The notes under the pieces are model-generated. The model was not told the origin of the DNA. It made no database searches and was given only the letters and a program-made list of their open reading frames with translations. Below, piece after piece: positions 1 through 6,578 of a stretch of DNA of 32,746 nucleotides. The DNA comes from a virus. Within the stretch, counting starts at the first letter, position 1. Each line of letters starts with the position of its first letter. The position numbers and the translations under genes are program-made. The DNA lies in the IMG/VR virus record IMGVR_UViG_3300044799_000158, positions 1-32,746 of that record; one strand, written 5' to 3'.

Positions 1-187
1 CGACAGCCGCCGCGGGCAGCGTGACGACCGGCACCGCGCGCTCGATCGCGTCCAGCTTGGCCACGTCCTCGGCAGCTCCCTGGGGGTCAGCGGCGATGTA
101 GGCCGCAGCCTCGTCGACGGTGAGCGGCGCGTCAGCCAGCGCCGGGATGGCCAGGAGCAACAGCAGCGCGACGATCTTTGATCTCAT
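1..187 (-). CDS. Secreted protein with N-terminal signal peptide, partial (cut by left edge)
   Basis: This frame starts at an ATG (185-187) preceded by a good GGAGGTGC ribosome site and runs open to base 1, giving 62 visible residues. The N-terminus is a clear export signal: a basic start (MRSK), a leucine-rich core, and an ALADA cleavage site around residue 20. There is no cysteine at the cleavage point, so it looks like a signal-peptidase-I substrate, not a lipoprotein. The mature part begins PLTVDEAAAYIAADPQ and is rich in Ala, Asp and Glu. It overlaps the end of the upstream membrane-protein gene by 56 bases in another frame, an arrangement like Rz/Rz1 spanins, but the lipobox expected of an outer-membrane spanin is missing. 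Function unknown. Confidence 0.6.
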   Translation of the reverse strand, partial: MRSKIVALLLLLAIPALADAPLTVDEAAAYIAADPQGAAEDVAKLDAIERAVPVVTLPAAAV

Positions 188-491
188 TGAGCACCTCCAC
201 GACAGCGGGCTGGGCGGGGACGATGACGACCGCCCGGACGTCGGGCGCCGTGATCCCCGCGGGGAGTTGCACGGGCTCGGTCCCGATCGGCGTCTCGACC
301 AGGATGATGCCCGGGTCCTCCGGGGAGGCCCGGAACGGCTGCCCGGCGCCGCTCACCTGCCCCTCCCGGCTCTGCCGGATGAGCCTGACGACCTCGTGCG
401 CGGTGCAGACCGCGAAGATTGCCACCGCGATCGCGCCGAGGATTTTCAGCGCCGGCAGGATCCACTTGGACCAGATATCGGCGAGACTCAT
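132..491 (-). CDS. Small bitopic membrane protein, unknown function
   Basis: This 119-residue protein starts at ATG 489-491, chosen because GGGGGAGGTAGC sits directly upstream; an in-frame ATG ten codons earlier lacks such a site. One transmembrane helix is visible at about residues 10-36 (WILPALKILGAIAVAIF and following). After it comes a soluble tail rich in Pro, Val and Glu with a VVIVPAQPAVVEVLNEIKDR segment. Its 3' end overlaps the start of a signal-peptide gene. Size, N-terminal anchor and overlap recall an inner-membrane spanin or a tail-end lysis accessory, but the periplasmic part is short and not clearly coiled coil, so the role stays open. Confidence 0.6.
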   Translation of the reverse strand: MSLADIWSKWILPALKILGAIAVAIFAVCTAHEVVRLIRQSREGQVSGAGQPFRASPEDPGIILVETPIGTEPVQLPAGITAPDVRAVVIVPAQPAVVEVLNEIKDRRAAVAPGHPGAG

Positions 492-528
492 GCTACCTCC
501 CCCGGGAAAGCGCCGCGCCAAGTGCCCG

Positions 529-546
529 TTTTGGGCCCAAAATATA
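529..546 (-). promoter_or_regulatory. Candidate minus-strand promoter -10 overlapped by a perfect palindrome (operator-like)
   Basis: In the 104-bp divergent gap between the membrane-protein gene (minus, from 491) and the plus-strand trio (from 596), bases 529-542 form a perfect 14-bp palindrome, TTTTGGGCCCAAAA. On the minus strand a TATATT hexamer occupies 546-541, with a TTGTCC hexamer 15 bp upstream as a possible -35. The palindrome would cover the -10 edge and start point, as an operator would. The spacing is short and the match moderate, so this is only a candidate. Confidence 0.3.
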
Positions 547-595
547 GTTGACGATTTCTCTGGACAAATACCCGACGTGAGGCCATATTAAGGCT

Positions 596-1009
596 ATGGA
601 AACGATAAAAAAGAACGAGACCAGAGATGACCTGATCGCCCCCGAGCACATCGCGTACTACTACGCCAAGATGATCCTTGCCGAGGGTCCCGTAGCCGTC
701 ACCGAGGGCAGCCCCGCACAGATCAAGTTGGCCAATCAGCTCCGCGCCGACCTGCTGAGCAACCTCGCCGACCAGTCTACCACCGTTGTCATCGCAGAGG
801 CTCGTAGCTATGCCGCCGATCCGAGGGCCTGGAAAGCGGAAAAAGGATGGAGCGTGCTGGCTCAGGACGCCGTGGACCGCAACACCCTGCGCATCACCAA
901 CGTGTCGTCGGCAAAGGCCATCCTTGACCGGCTGATCTCCAACGAGGGCAGAATCCAGAGAATCAACATGCACGCGCGCTATTGCAAGATGATGCGCGGA
1001 GACAAGTAA
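596..1009 (+). CDS. Hypothetical protein (first gene of plus-strand trio)
   Basis: This 137-residue soluble protein begins METIKKNETRDDLIAPEH. The start is the only good one in the frame; the upstream TAAGGCT is a weak ribosome site, and the divergent gap leaves little leader. The sequence is mixed alpha-helical with a charged C-terminus ending YCKMMRGDK and no membrane segment. I do not recognise the family. It is followed after 21 bp by a ParB-like gene and then a third small gene on the same strand, so the three probably form one operon. They are the only genes in the window transcribed rightwards. Confidence 0.65.
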   Translation: METIKKNETRDDLIAPEHIAYYYAKMILAEGPVAVTEGSPAQIKLANQLRADLLSNLADQSTTVVIAEARSYAADPRAWKAEKGWSVLAQDAVDRNTLRITNVSSAKAILDRLISNEGRIQRINMHARYCKMMRGDK

Positions 1010-1030
1010 AAGGTCATGGAGGACAGAAAG

Positions 1031-1339
1031 ATGACAGTAAACAGCCTGCATGCAATAGACCCGAGCAAGTTGGAGGCCATCAAGGCTGAGATGGTCAAAC
1101 TCGGCGTCCCCTCTATCCGCGCTATCTGGGACGGAGAAATCTATTGGGCAATCGAGGGGACGCATAGGCTTGCCGCCGCCGAGGCGCTGGGCATCATCCC
1201 TGAGATTATCGAGGTAGATGCATCTGACGATCTGCCCGCCGATCTCATAGAGGAGACATCTTGCGAGACGGGAGCCGATTTGATCGATACTTTTATCCGC
1301 TTCGGCTGGATGGGCGATAGATACGAATTTGCAGAATAG
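1031..1339 (+). CDS. Small ParB/Srx-like domain protein
   Basis: I choose the ATG at 1031 (102 residues) because GGAGG lies at 1018-1022, seven or eight bases upstream; the ATG at 1016 overlaps this site. The protein contains EGTHRLAAAEALGI, which matches the conserved G-x-H-R-x-x-A-A-x-x-x-G core of ParB-type nuclease/CTPase folds (ParB box II). It is far shorter than chromosomal ParB and has no DNA-binding helix-turn-helix segment, so it is not a partition protein in the usual sense. Phages often carry such single-domain forms as nucleases or modification-linked proteins. The C-terminus is acidic. Second gene of the plus-strand trio. Confidence 0.6.
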   Translation: MTVNSLHAIDPSKLEAIKAEMVKLGVPSIRAIWDGEIYWAIEGTHRLAAAEALGIIPEIIEVDASDDLPADLIEETSCETGADLIDTFIRFGWMGDRYEFAE

Positions 1340-1348
1340 GAGGATCAT

Positions 1349-1666
1349 GTGTACGAACTTATTGTCTGGAACGAGCAGGGCGCAAGCGAGGCCACAAAGC
1401 ACCGCACTATTGATGCCGCGAAAAAGCAACTGCGCGCATGGGCCGACCCGGAAAGGCTCACCGCTGATATCCGTGACGAGGATGCAGTGCTCTATCACTG
1501 GACGGGTGAGGAGTGGATCATGCCCGCTACCGCCGCCGCCCGCGCCCTCCGCGCGATCCCCAGCGAGAGTCGCGCGCAGGCGAGCCGGGACAACGGCGCC
1601 AAGGGCGACCCCGAGAGCCACCGTAGGGGCGGACGGCCGAAGAAATCTCACCCCACGATCCCCTGA
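1349..1666 (+). CDS. Hypothetical protein with basic AT-hook-like tail
   Basis: The start is GTG at 1349, set by GGAGG at 1339-1343; the ATG two bases earlier is in another frame. The 105-residue product begins VYELIVWNEQGASEATKHR, folds plausibly as a small alpha/beta domain up to about residue 60, then has an Ala/Arg-rich linker and a basic tail containing RRGGRPKKSH, which resembles an AT-hook (GRP core). It may therefore bind DNA. Last gene of the plus-strand trio; its final 19 bases overlap the end of the convergent holin-like gene. Family not recognised. Confidence 0.6.
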   Translation: MYELIVWNEQGASEATKHRTIDAAKKQLRAWADPERLTADIRDEDAVLYHWTGEEWIMPATAAARALRAIPSESRAQASRDNGAKGDPESHRRGGRPKKSHPTIP

Positions 1667-2004
1667 TCCGGCGGCGGGGCGACCGGCGGCTTCGACTCTC
1701 CGCCGAGCAGTGCCTTGATCGCCGGCTTCCCGAGCTGGTAGATGAGGGTGGCAGCTCCTCCGTACTTCACAGCCGAGCCCAGGAGCTCGCGGACGACGCT
1801 CCACGCCCCGTCCTCGTAGTTGCCCTTGAGGATGCCGCAGAGGATGCCGGCGCCTGCGACGATGAGCCGCCAGAGGACGTCCGTGAGCTCGACCTTCCGC
1901 GCACTGAGCGCGAGCCGCACCAGCATGACGATCAGGATGATGCCTGCCACCAGCAGCACGTCGATCTCGCTCGCAAACCGCCGCAAAATCGTTGACCAAT
2001 CCAT
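1648..2004 (-). CDS. Holin-like membrane protein
   Basis: The ATG at 2004 follows a strong TAGGGGAGGGGACA ribosome site; longer frames upstream are arginine-rich shadow sequence. The 118-residue protein shows a hydrophobic helix at about residues 14-35 (VLLVAGIILIVMLVRLAL), a second at about 43-60 (LWRLIVAGAGILCGIL), and a weaker third near AATLIYQLGKPAIKALL, then a short Pro-rich C-terminus. Size and topology fit a phage holin, which would puncture the inner membrane to time lysis. It lies directly downstream of the cysteine-peptidase-like gene, supporting a lysis role. Sequence family not identified, so the holin call rests on topology and position. Confidence 0.55.
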   Translation of the reverse strand: MDWSTILRRFASEIDVLLVAGIILIVMLVRLALSARKVELTDVLWRLIVAGAGILCGILKGNYEDGAWSVVRELLGSAVKYGGAATLIYQLGKPAIKALLGGESKPPVAPPPDQGIVG

Positions 2005-2015
2005 TGTCCCCTCCC

Positions 2016-2492
2016 CTATAGCATCCGTGCGACGCGTTTGCTGAGGAGTACTCCATCGCTCACGCTGTCGCTTCCAGCAGGGCCCCACGGATCGTAAATC
2101 GTGATGCCTTTGCCGTTGCCCTGGACGAAATGCTTGTACGTGTGCGGCGCCAGGTGCCAGCAGCAGGCCTCGATCTCGTTGTCTTTGCAGACGTATGCAG
2201 CGGGGCGCTCGCCGCAAAACAGGACCCTATCGCTGCCCACCAGATCATCGATGAGGTCCTGGGGGTCGCCGACGAACATCTCATTCGAGACATCCACATC
2301 ACCATCGCCGATCTCCCCGAGGAAGAGGCGCTGCACTCGCTCATGCGTGTATGGCAGATTGTAATGGCAAGCGAGCGCGCGCACGATGGACATGAAGTAA
2401 CAGCCGCTGGGGCGCATGCGCGGGATGACCGCGAACTCGGGGTCCGTCTGGTAGAGTTCCTGCCAGCCCGGGCGGTAGATGATGGCCTTCAT
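2016..2492 (-). CDS. Papain-like (C39/DUF261-like) cysteine peptidase fold, candidate endolysin
   Basis: The ATG at 2492 overlaps the stop of the preceding gene (ATGA), giving 158 residues. The pattern PSGCYFMSIVRAL puts a candidate nucleophile at Cys31 in a helix-start context, and HFVQGNGKGITIYDPWG supplies His121 and Asp134, the order and spacing expected of a papain/C39-type Cys-His-Asp triad. The opening (RPGWQELY followed by GCYF) recalls the DUF261 proteins of Borrelia; this is from memory. It sits between a coiled-coil/TM protein and a holin-like protein, so the likely job is cell-wall cleavage at lysis. The classic endolysin families (lysozyme, amidase_2, CHAP) are not otherwise present in the window. 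Alternative: a non-lytic peptidase. Confidence 0.55.
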   Translation of the reverse strand: MKAIIYRPGWQELYQTDPEFAVIPRMRPSGCYFMSIVRALACHYNLPYTHERVQRLFLGEIGDGDVDVSNEMFVGDPQDLIDDLVGSDRVLFCGERPAAYVCKDNEIEACCWHLAPHTYKHFVQGNGKGITIYDPWGPAGSDSVSDGVLLSKRVARML

Positions 2493-2752
2493 TTCAGTAC
2501 CGCCACGGCGAGTGAGCCGATCACCCCTATCGCCCCGATGACGGCCGCGAAGATGCTCCACCCGCTGATCTTGCGCTCCTTCGGGCTATCGACAGTCTGC
2601 TCGATATGGCCGGGCAGTGGACACTTCCGGGGATGGCTATTCTTCCATTCCTTGATTTCGGCCACGTCGCCCGAGAGTCCCTCCGTCCGCACCTTGATCA
2701 CGGCTACATCGGTGGCGACCTGCTGCAAAAGTTCCGCTTGCTTCTCTGTCAC
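2489..2752 (-). CDS. XhlA-like coiled-coil protein with C-terminal membrane anchor
   Basis: GTG start at 2752, chosen from the GGGAGGCGAG site upstream. The 87-residue protein has an N-terminal helical, coiled-coil-like half (TEKQAELLQQVATDVAVIKV and following), a short Cys/Pro segment (HPRKCPLPGH), and a C-terminal transmembrane helix at about residues 66-86 (WSIFAAVIGAIGVIGSLAV). This is the architecture of haemolysin XhlA-type lysis accessories, which work with a holin and an endolysin in PBSX-like phages. It overlaps the next gene by ATGA, consistent with one lysis operon. Confidence 0.55.
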   Translation of the reverse strand: MTEKQAELLQQVATDVAVIKVRTEGLSGDVAEIKEWKNSHPRKCPLPGHIEQTVDSPKERKISGWSIFAAVIGAIGVIGSLAVAVLK

Positions 2753-2791
2753 CTCGCCTCCCTGTCGCTCATGCTGTCTCCTTGCCGGGGG

Positions 2792-3547
2792 TCATGCCGA
2801 ATATGCCACCGCATTGGCGATATACAACGTGCCCGCCCTGCCTGCCGTAAAATCTACCCTACCGGAAGAATCTACTGGCACCTCGATCTGTCCGCCACCC
2901 CAACTTGATGTCAAGGCGACTGCGACATTCCGAGCTATATTTGTCCCACCCACGCCAAACAGTCTGTAGCTGACATTGTCCGACCCCGCCGCCGGGGCAA
3001 GATATTGCAAAAAGCATTTGACCTTCTTTGTACCAACAGGGCACTTTCCCGCCCCAGCCCCGATAGGAAATGTCGCCGTGTACCATGTCCCTACAGATAT
3101 CACTTGTCCGTTTATCAGCCACGCATCAATAGGAGAAGAAACGTCATGCCAAGTTCCCGCGCTCGGCTCGCCGGAGACGGGGGCTCCCACCCCTGACCGC
3201 ACCCGCCATGCCGTGCCATCACTCTGGATGGTGAAGTTATCCCCTTGGCCGATGAGGTACAGCGTGTCGTTGACTCCGCCCAACCCCGCCACCGCGTAGG
3301 TCCCCGCACCTGCATCCACTTTGACGAAGGTGAGGGTACGGAATAGGTTGGCGACCCCGGCGGCGGGAACGGTCCCTGTTATGCCGGCGGCGCCCGTGGT
3401 ACCCATGTAGACGGAATAATGATCCCCGTTGCCCACCGCATGGGAGGCGGAAACCTCCAGCCCCCAACTGCCGTGAATAGCGTCCACCTGCCGCAGGTTG
3501 GTGATGAGTTGCTTGACGTCCCGGTCCATCTGTTCAAGGTTTGGCAT
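2792..3547 (-). CDS. Virion tail-tip/fibre-type structural protein, hypothetical
   Basis: The ATG at 3547 overlaps the TGA of the preceding tail gene (TGATG); the TTG one codon earlier is an unlikely start. The 251-residue product has a short N-terminal helix (LEQMDRDVKQLITNLRQVD), then Gly/Ala/Thr/Val-rich sequence with beta-strand character, including TLYLIGQGDNFTIQSDGTAWRV, and a C-terminal jelly-roll-like stretch ending TLYIANAVAYSA. A short helix followed by a beta-rich body is typical of trimeric tail fibres or receptor-binding tips. It is the last structural gene before the lysis block, a common place for host-recognition proteins. No named family recognised. Confidence 0.55.
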   Translation of the reverse strand: MPNLEQMDRDVKQLITNLRQVDAIHGSWGLEVSASHAVGNGDHYSVYMGTTGAAGITGTVPAAGVANLFRTLTFVKVDAGAGTYAVAGLGGVNDTLYLIGQGDNFTIQSDGTAWRVRSGVGAPVSGEPSAGTWHDVSSPIDAWLINGQVISVGTWYTATFPIGAGAGKCPVGTKKVKCFLQYLAPAAGSDNVSYRLFGVGGTNIARNVAVALTSSWGGGQIEVPVDSSGRVDFTAGRAGTLYIANAVAYSA

Positions 3548-4971
3548 CAAGTTATCCTATACCGGAAGCCAAGGTTCGCTTCCCGGAGGTTGTAGCGCTT
3601 GCTCAGGAGTTCCACCTTTTGCGTCCCCAGCATTGTCGCCCCTTCCCTGTCGATCACGGCGTCCACCATGTCCCCGACGTTGCAGGGATAGTACTTCATC
3701 GGCACCACCAGTTCCCCTTGGCCATGGACATCCTGGGCGTAGTCCAGAATCTTCATCGCGAAGGCCTGCGCGTCGGCGAAGGTGGTCAAGAGCGTATAGA
3801 ACGTTTTCTGGTTATAGGTCTTGTACTTGAGATAGACCGCATTCTCACGCGAGGTGTCGGTCAAGAAGGTATAAGGAGAAACGTAATCGGAGTCCCAGTC
3901 CTTGGCGTAGCCGACCTTCACGGAAGAAATGACCTCTCCTGACTTGTAGCCGACAGTGTGATGGTTGATGATGTCGGCGGCGACGATGGTAGTCAGCGAG
4001 GAAGCGGTGGTGTCCACGATCTTCGCCGAGAAGCGGTTGTCTGCTTCTATCTTGAACAATCCAAAGACGCTGCCGCAGATGTCCTCTATGACATCGATGG
4101 TCGGCCGCTCTTCCTTCATATCGATTGTTATGACGGGGACCAGCGCCTGCGCGGCGGCCCATGCTGTGGTGTCATAGTATGTGGCGTTGTACTGCACGTT
4201 GTAAGACTGCCCGAGGATTTCCACGATGGCGTCAAGCGCATTAAGGGCCGTGCACTGATACTGGATGGGCTTCGACAACTGCGCCCGCTTGTCGGCCAAG
4301 GTGATCCCGATCTCCTCCTCGCCGACATCTATATCCTGAATCGTGCCCGAATGGATGCGGAGGTAATCGGCAATGTCCAGTTGCTTGAACCCAAAATAGA
4401 AGCGGGCCTCGTTGCCATAGACATTGTTATCCCTGGCGAAACCGTCATAGGCACCGTCCGCGTTGATGAGGGAGAAGCCGCCGAGGTTGAATTGCAGTTT
4501 CCCCCAGAATAGGGGGTCGCGGGCCTGCTCCACTGATGGCGAGCCGAGTAGGCGGCCCTCATAGAGAGAGTTAGACCCTGCGGGGGTGAACTCGTCAAAC
4601 GAATAGCCATGAATCACGCCGAGGAGGATTGTGTGAACCCATGGCTCCTGGTAGGCGGCAAGGCAGATATAGAAATCATTGTTCGCGTTGTCCCAATAGT
4701 AGGCGCCCATGGTATCCGTGAGAGCGCCGAGGGATGCGACGGCGGTTTGGAGAATGGCATCCACGGTCACCGAGCCGATGTCCGTGAAAGCCGTTTGCGC
4801 CGTGAAGCCGTCGAGAAGGGAATCGTCCACCTCGGGATAGAGGCCGTCAGTGTTCATTTTCCAGATGCCCGCTCCGGCGTTCACCCATTGAGAATTCAGA
4901 GATACAATGTCAATCTGCGCGAGAACGCGAGCATCGGATACTGACTTTGCGGCGTGTTCGGCGAAGGTCAC
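3547..4971 (-). CDS. Tail-tip (hub/baseplate-like) protein, hypothetical
   Basis: GTG start at 4971 immediately after the previous stop (GACTGAGTG), with GGGGGA upstream; 474 residues. The middle contains DYLRIHSGTIQDIDVGEEEIGITLADKR-type sequence followed by a long alpha/beta region, and the C-terminal third (VVPMKYYPCNVGDMVDAVIDR) resembles the domains in siphovirus tail-hub proteins that end with a closing beta-barrel. This is inferred from general pattern only. It lies downstream of the tape measure and two distal-tail candidates, the position where gp21-like/Tal hub proteins are found. No peptidoglycan-cleaving domain is visible. Confidence 0.5.
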   Translation of the reverse strand: MTFAEHAAKSVSDARVLAQIDIVSLNSQWVNAGAGIWKMNTDGLYPEVDDSLLDGFTAQTAFTDIGSVTVDAILQTAVASLGALTDTMGAYYWDNANNDFYICLAAYQEPWVHTILLGVIHGYSFDEFTPAGSNSLYEGRLLGSPSVEQARDPLFWGKLQFNLGGFSLINADGAYDGFARDNNVYGNEARFYFGFKQLDIADYLRIHSGTIQDIDVGEEEIGITLADKRAQLSKPIQYQCTALNALDAIVEILGQSYNVQYNATYYDTTAWAAAQALVPVITIDMKEERPTIDVIEDICGSVFGLFKIEADNRFSAKIVDTTASSLTTIVAADIINHHTVGYKSGEVISSVKVGYAKDWDSDYVSPYTFLTDTSRENAVYLKYKTYNQKTFYTLLTTFADAQAFAMKILDYAQDVHGQGELVVPMKYYPCNVGDMVDAVIDREGATMLGTQKVELLSKRYNLREANLGFRYRIT

Positions 4972-5817
4972 TCAGTCCCCCATGTAGAAGCCGACAGCCA
5001 CAACTTCTAATGAGCAACTCCCCACGAATACATTGACAGTCTCAAACGTGTAGGCATAAAACTTTTTGAGTGAATCGAGTGGAATGTCCATCTCGAAACA
5101 TGGGGCTACTGTGTCTGCTGTATTTGCCGCCTTCAATCTTCCCAAAAGAGTAGGATGTGCGGTCCCAAGAGTGGGTGCATTTAGATTATTATCCGAGAAT
5201 CCTACTATTAATTCGGCGATGCCCGCTGCGGTTGCATACGTTAGCAAATATCCTTTGGCTCGTATCCCCAGGGCGCCCGCTGGGATTCCAACAATCCCGG
5301 CTCCCGTTATGGCCGCCGTCCAGTTGAGTTCGGTTGGAGGAGGTGTGGGACCGTAAAGGATTCTGGTCGTCGTATTCCCCAGCGGCAGGTGGTGGAGCTT
5401 GCCAAGGCTCGCCGTGAGCGGTCCCAGCAGCTCCTTCCCCTCCTGACTTGTGGGACCAACCTTGTAGGCAAACCCGATTATGCGCGTTGAGCTTCCCGCA
5501 CTCGCATACCATCCTTGCATGTCTGTCCGCCAGGTCGGGGCAGAGGTCGTCCACGAGGAGGTGAGAATCTGCGTCCCCGCGCTCCCGCTCGGCACGCACT
5601 GTAGGTAAGGCGAGGTCGCCGTGGTGATGGCGGTCCAAGAGGAGGCATTCGGAGTCTCGTCGCCCGTCCAGTGGAAGAACGCCCCGGCCACTTCCAGCAC
5701 GCTCCCGCTCGCAATCGCGGAGAGCGCGGAGGTCGTGTAGTTGGTAAGCGAGATTCCTTGAAAGCCTTTCAGCGATGAAATTATCGTGACGGATGTAGGT
5801 ATCTGTACTACACTCAC
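4972..5817 (-). CDS. Tail structural protein, hypothetical
   Basis: Two GTG codons compete; I choose 5817 (281 residues) because it gives a GTGA overlap with the previous stop and sits seven bases after GGAGGA, whereas the GTG at 5823 is too close to that site. The protein is Thr/Ser/Ala-rich and mostly predicted beta strand, with no coiled coil, signal or membrane segment. A central Pro-rich turn (PTPPPTELNW) separates two similar-sized halves. Gene order (tape measure, 254-residue protein, this protein, hub candidate) places it in the distal tail. Family not recognised. Confidence 0.55.
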   Translation of the reverse strand: MSVVQIPTSVTIISSLKGFQGISLTNYTTSALSAIASGSVLEVAGAFFHWTGDETPNASSWTAITTATSPYLQCVPSGSAGTQILTSSWTTSAPTWRTDMQGWYASAGSSTRIIGFAYKVGPTSQEGKELLGPLTASLGKLHHLPLGNTTTRILYGPTPPPTELNWTAAITGAGIVGIPAGALGIRAKGYLLTYATAAGIAELIVGFSDNNLNAPTLGTAHPTLLGRLKAANTADTVAPCFEMDIPLDSLKKFYAYTFETVNVFVGSCSLEVVAVGFYMGD

Positions 5818-6578
5818 TTGCACTCCTCCATTTGCAGCCCGTAAGCATACCGCTGGTACTTGTCATGCGTGAACGTCAAGTCCCCGTCGATGCTGACGTA
5901 ACAGGGATACACGAGGGGATATGAATAGTCGGTGTCGAGGTTCGTGAACACGAATGCCGAGTGATTCCCCACCGCATCGTACATGGTCTGGATCGCCGTG
6001 AGCGCCGATCCCCCAGTAGGCGGGAAGGCAAACTCAAACCGTCGCCAGTTCTCTCCCGGCGTCGCAAACTTCTGCCGATTCTTCCCGAAGGACACCATGT
6101 CGGACCTGCGCTTGATGACCGTGAAGCCCAGGAGCGATGACGGGGACACCGTGATGTAATCTCCGAGCCACAAGCGCCCGATATCAAGGTACCCGTCCGT
6201 GTTCGACGGATCATCGATGGAGAACTGGAAATAGCGGAATGGCGCGCCGGTGAAGAACTTCAAGATGGCATTCTCATTCCGCGTCAGCGTGGCAATCACG
6301 TTCCCCGCCGTGAAGCCCGTGTCAGCCCGCGCCGAGAGGAGAATGCTTGAAGCCGTCGCCGATGACGAGATGTTGTGCCCAAGGATCGCCGCCGTCGTCA
6401 CGGTCTGCTCGGTCCCGAAGTCTATGATGACAGTCTGCGCAGTCACCGCCGCGCTCCGCCACCGCACAGAAAGCCGCTGCTCCTGCACGTTTTCTATCGG
6501 GTAGCCAACGGCAGACCCCAAGGCCGTGAAGGCAGAGGCCGCGATGTCGTCGATGAGATTGAGATAGGCCATTCTCAT
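5814..6578 (-). CDS. Distal tail protein candidate with discoidin-like strand pattern
   Basis: The ATG at 6578 overlaps the tape-measure stop (ATGA), which favours it over the ATG two codons later. The 254-residue protein has an N-terminal region with VRWRSAAVTAQTVIIDFGTE, AAILGHNISSSATASS, and FRYFQFSIDDPSN followed by LDIGRLWLGDY. This sequence of strands and the W-R/D-G/L-G-H-N pattern resembles the F5/8-type (discoidin-like) carbohydrate-binding fold found in some distal tail proteins. The C-terminal part contains RRFEFAFPPTGG and ends YAYGLQMEECK. It is the first gene after the tape measure, the usual place of Dit. The fold call is from pattern memory. Confidence 0.5.
   Translation of the reverse strand: MRMAYLNLIDDIAASAFTALGSAVGYPIENVQEQRLSVRWRSAAVTAQTVIIDFGTEQTVTTAAILGHNISSSATASSILLSARADTGFTAGNVIATLTRNENAILKFFTGAPFRYFQFSIDDPSNTDGYLDIGRLWLGDYITVSPSSLLGFTVIKRRSDMVSFGKNRQKFATPGENWRRFEFAFPPTGGSALTAIQTMYDAVGNHSAFVFTNLDTDYSYPLVYPCYVSIDGDLTFTHDKYQRYAYGLQMEECK

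Noticed and set aside
488-2056. A 522-codon open frame on the minus strand opposite the plus-strand trio
   Set aside because: It begins inside the lysis region without a ribosome site and its product is a patchwork of arginine-rich and hydrophobic shadow sequence. The opposite strand has three genes with good starts, ribosome sites and a recognisable ParB-like motif.
2130-2969. A 279-codon open frame on the plus strand opposite the lysis genes
   Set aside because: Antisense of three coupled genes with good ribosome sites; no family features.
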